A stretch of 6,498 nt of DNA from an uncultured Lachnospiraceae bacterium (GTDB lineage: Bacteria > Bacillota_A > Clostridia > Lachnospirales > Lachnospiraceae). Below the pieces are notes generated by a model that made no database searches, was not told where the DNA came from, and saw only the letters and a program-made list of their open reading frames with translations. A program made the position numbers and the translations under genes. The DNA lies in contig CAJUFW010000118.1 of assembly GCA_910585655.1 (NCBI GenBank), positions 4,192 to 10,689 on the forward strand, read 5' to 3'. Position 1 is the stretch's first letter. Every line of letters starts with the position of its first letter. This document shows, one piece after another, positions 6,330-6,498 of the stretch.

Positions 6330-6498
6330 AACAAGAGCTTATTATTGTGGGAGCAGGCGGCTTAGGAAGAGAAGTATTGTGGCAGATACAAGAAAATAAA
6401 ACAGAATATATAAAATATACGCTTTTGGGTTTTGTGGATGACGCACCAGAGTTAATTCATAAGAAGGTAAATGGATATCCGGTTTTGGGTAATATAGA
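6326..6498 (+). CDS. PglD/NeuD-type sugar acyltransferase, N-terminal part (cut by window edge)
   Basis: The first 57 codons are present. The opening MKQELIIVGAGGLGREVL is the Rossmann-like N-terminal domain of the NeuD/PglD acyltransferases, with glycines at 9, 11, 12 and 14 and Arg15-Glu16 characteristic of the family. LLGFVDDAPE (33-42) and NGYPVLGNI (49-57) are the next conserved segments. Complete members are about 200-220 residues and end in a left-handed beta-helix of hexapeptide repeats that uses acetyl-CoA to acetylate a nucleotide sugar (PglD, UDP-4-amino-sugar) or a sialic acid (NeuD); that part lies beyond the window, so the substrate cannot be told. The ATG overlaps the stop of the previous frame in ATGA, with GGGAGAAAGG (6313-6322) just upstream, so translation is probably coupled. 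It supports a glycan biosynthesis locus. Confidence 0.85.
   Translation, partial: MKQELIIVGAGGLGREVLWQIQENKTEYIKYTLLGFVDDAPELIHKKVNGYPVLGNI

Noticed and set aside
1..6498. CRISPR array, tRNA, rRNA, insertion sequence ends or transposase
   Set aside because: I saw no regularly spaced repeats, no tRNA-like cloverleaf, no paired terminal inverted repeats and no transposase or integrase motifs.

Overview
The window reads as chromosomal DNA of a low-GC Gram-positive anaerobe, most likely a clostridium of the Lachnospiraceae type. The basis is moderate AT richness, purine-rich Shine-Dalgarno sites of the AGGAGG class, sigma-A-like promoters, and an intact AAA-ATPase-like/PD-(D/E)XK protein of a kind very common in gut Clostridia. 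The taxon is an inference; no rRNA or marker gene is present.

Layout. Positions 1-250 are very AT-rich and hold no gene I can support. A good rho-independent terminator (237-290, minus) closes a minus-strand gene (305-853) for a 182-residue protein made of two diverged copies of one small Cro/C1-type helix-turn-helix domain. Its promoter (905-933) lies over an open stretch on the plus strand (914-1057) that looks like the orphan 3' end of a coding sequence, possibly a lipid-carrier sugar transferase. A plus-strand promoter (1041-1069) then precedes a tightly packed operon running to the right edge.

The operon encodes: (1) a full-length ABC exporter half-transporter (1103-2848) resembling flippases for lipid-linked oligosaccharides; (2) an intact AAA-ATPase-like/PD-(D/E)XK nuclease-family protein (2866-4458); (3) an ABC/OLD-class AAA ATPase with all core motifs but no Toprim domain (4472-5863); (4) a small protein (5891-6329) whose frame is broken at a run of seven T; (5) the first 57 codons of a PglD/NeuD-type sugar O- or N-acyltransferase (6326 to the edge), overlapping the previous gene by ATGA. 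Gaps between genes are 13-27 bases and there is no internal terminator, so they are probably co-transcribed.

Interpretation. The transporter, the acyltransferase and the possible sugar-transferase remnant point to a surface glycan or protein-glycosylation locus. Set inside it are an ATPase/nuclease-like protein and an ATPase plus small-partner pair. The pair (4472-6329) is the best candidate for an undescribed system: the small protein has an E-x-K motif in a setting resembling half of a PD-(D/E)XK core, and its reading frame depends on a homopolymer. The divergent double-HTH protein could regulate itself or the operon, but nothing in the sequence proves this.
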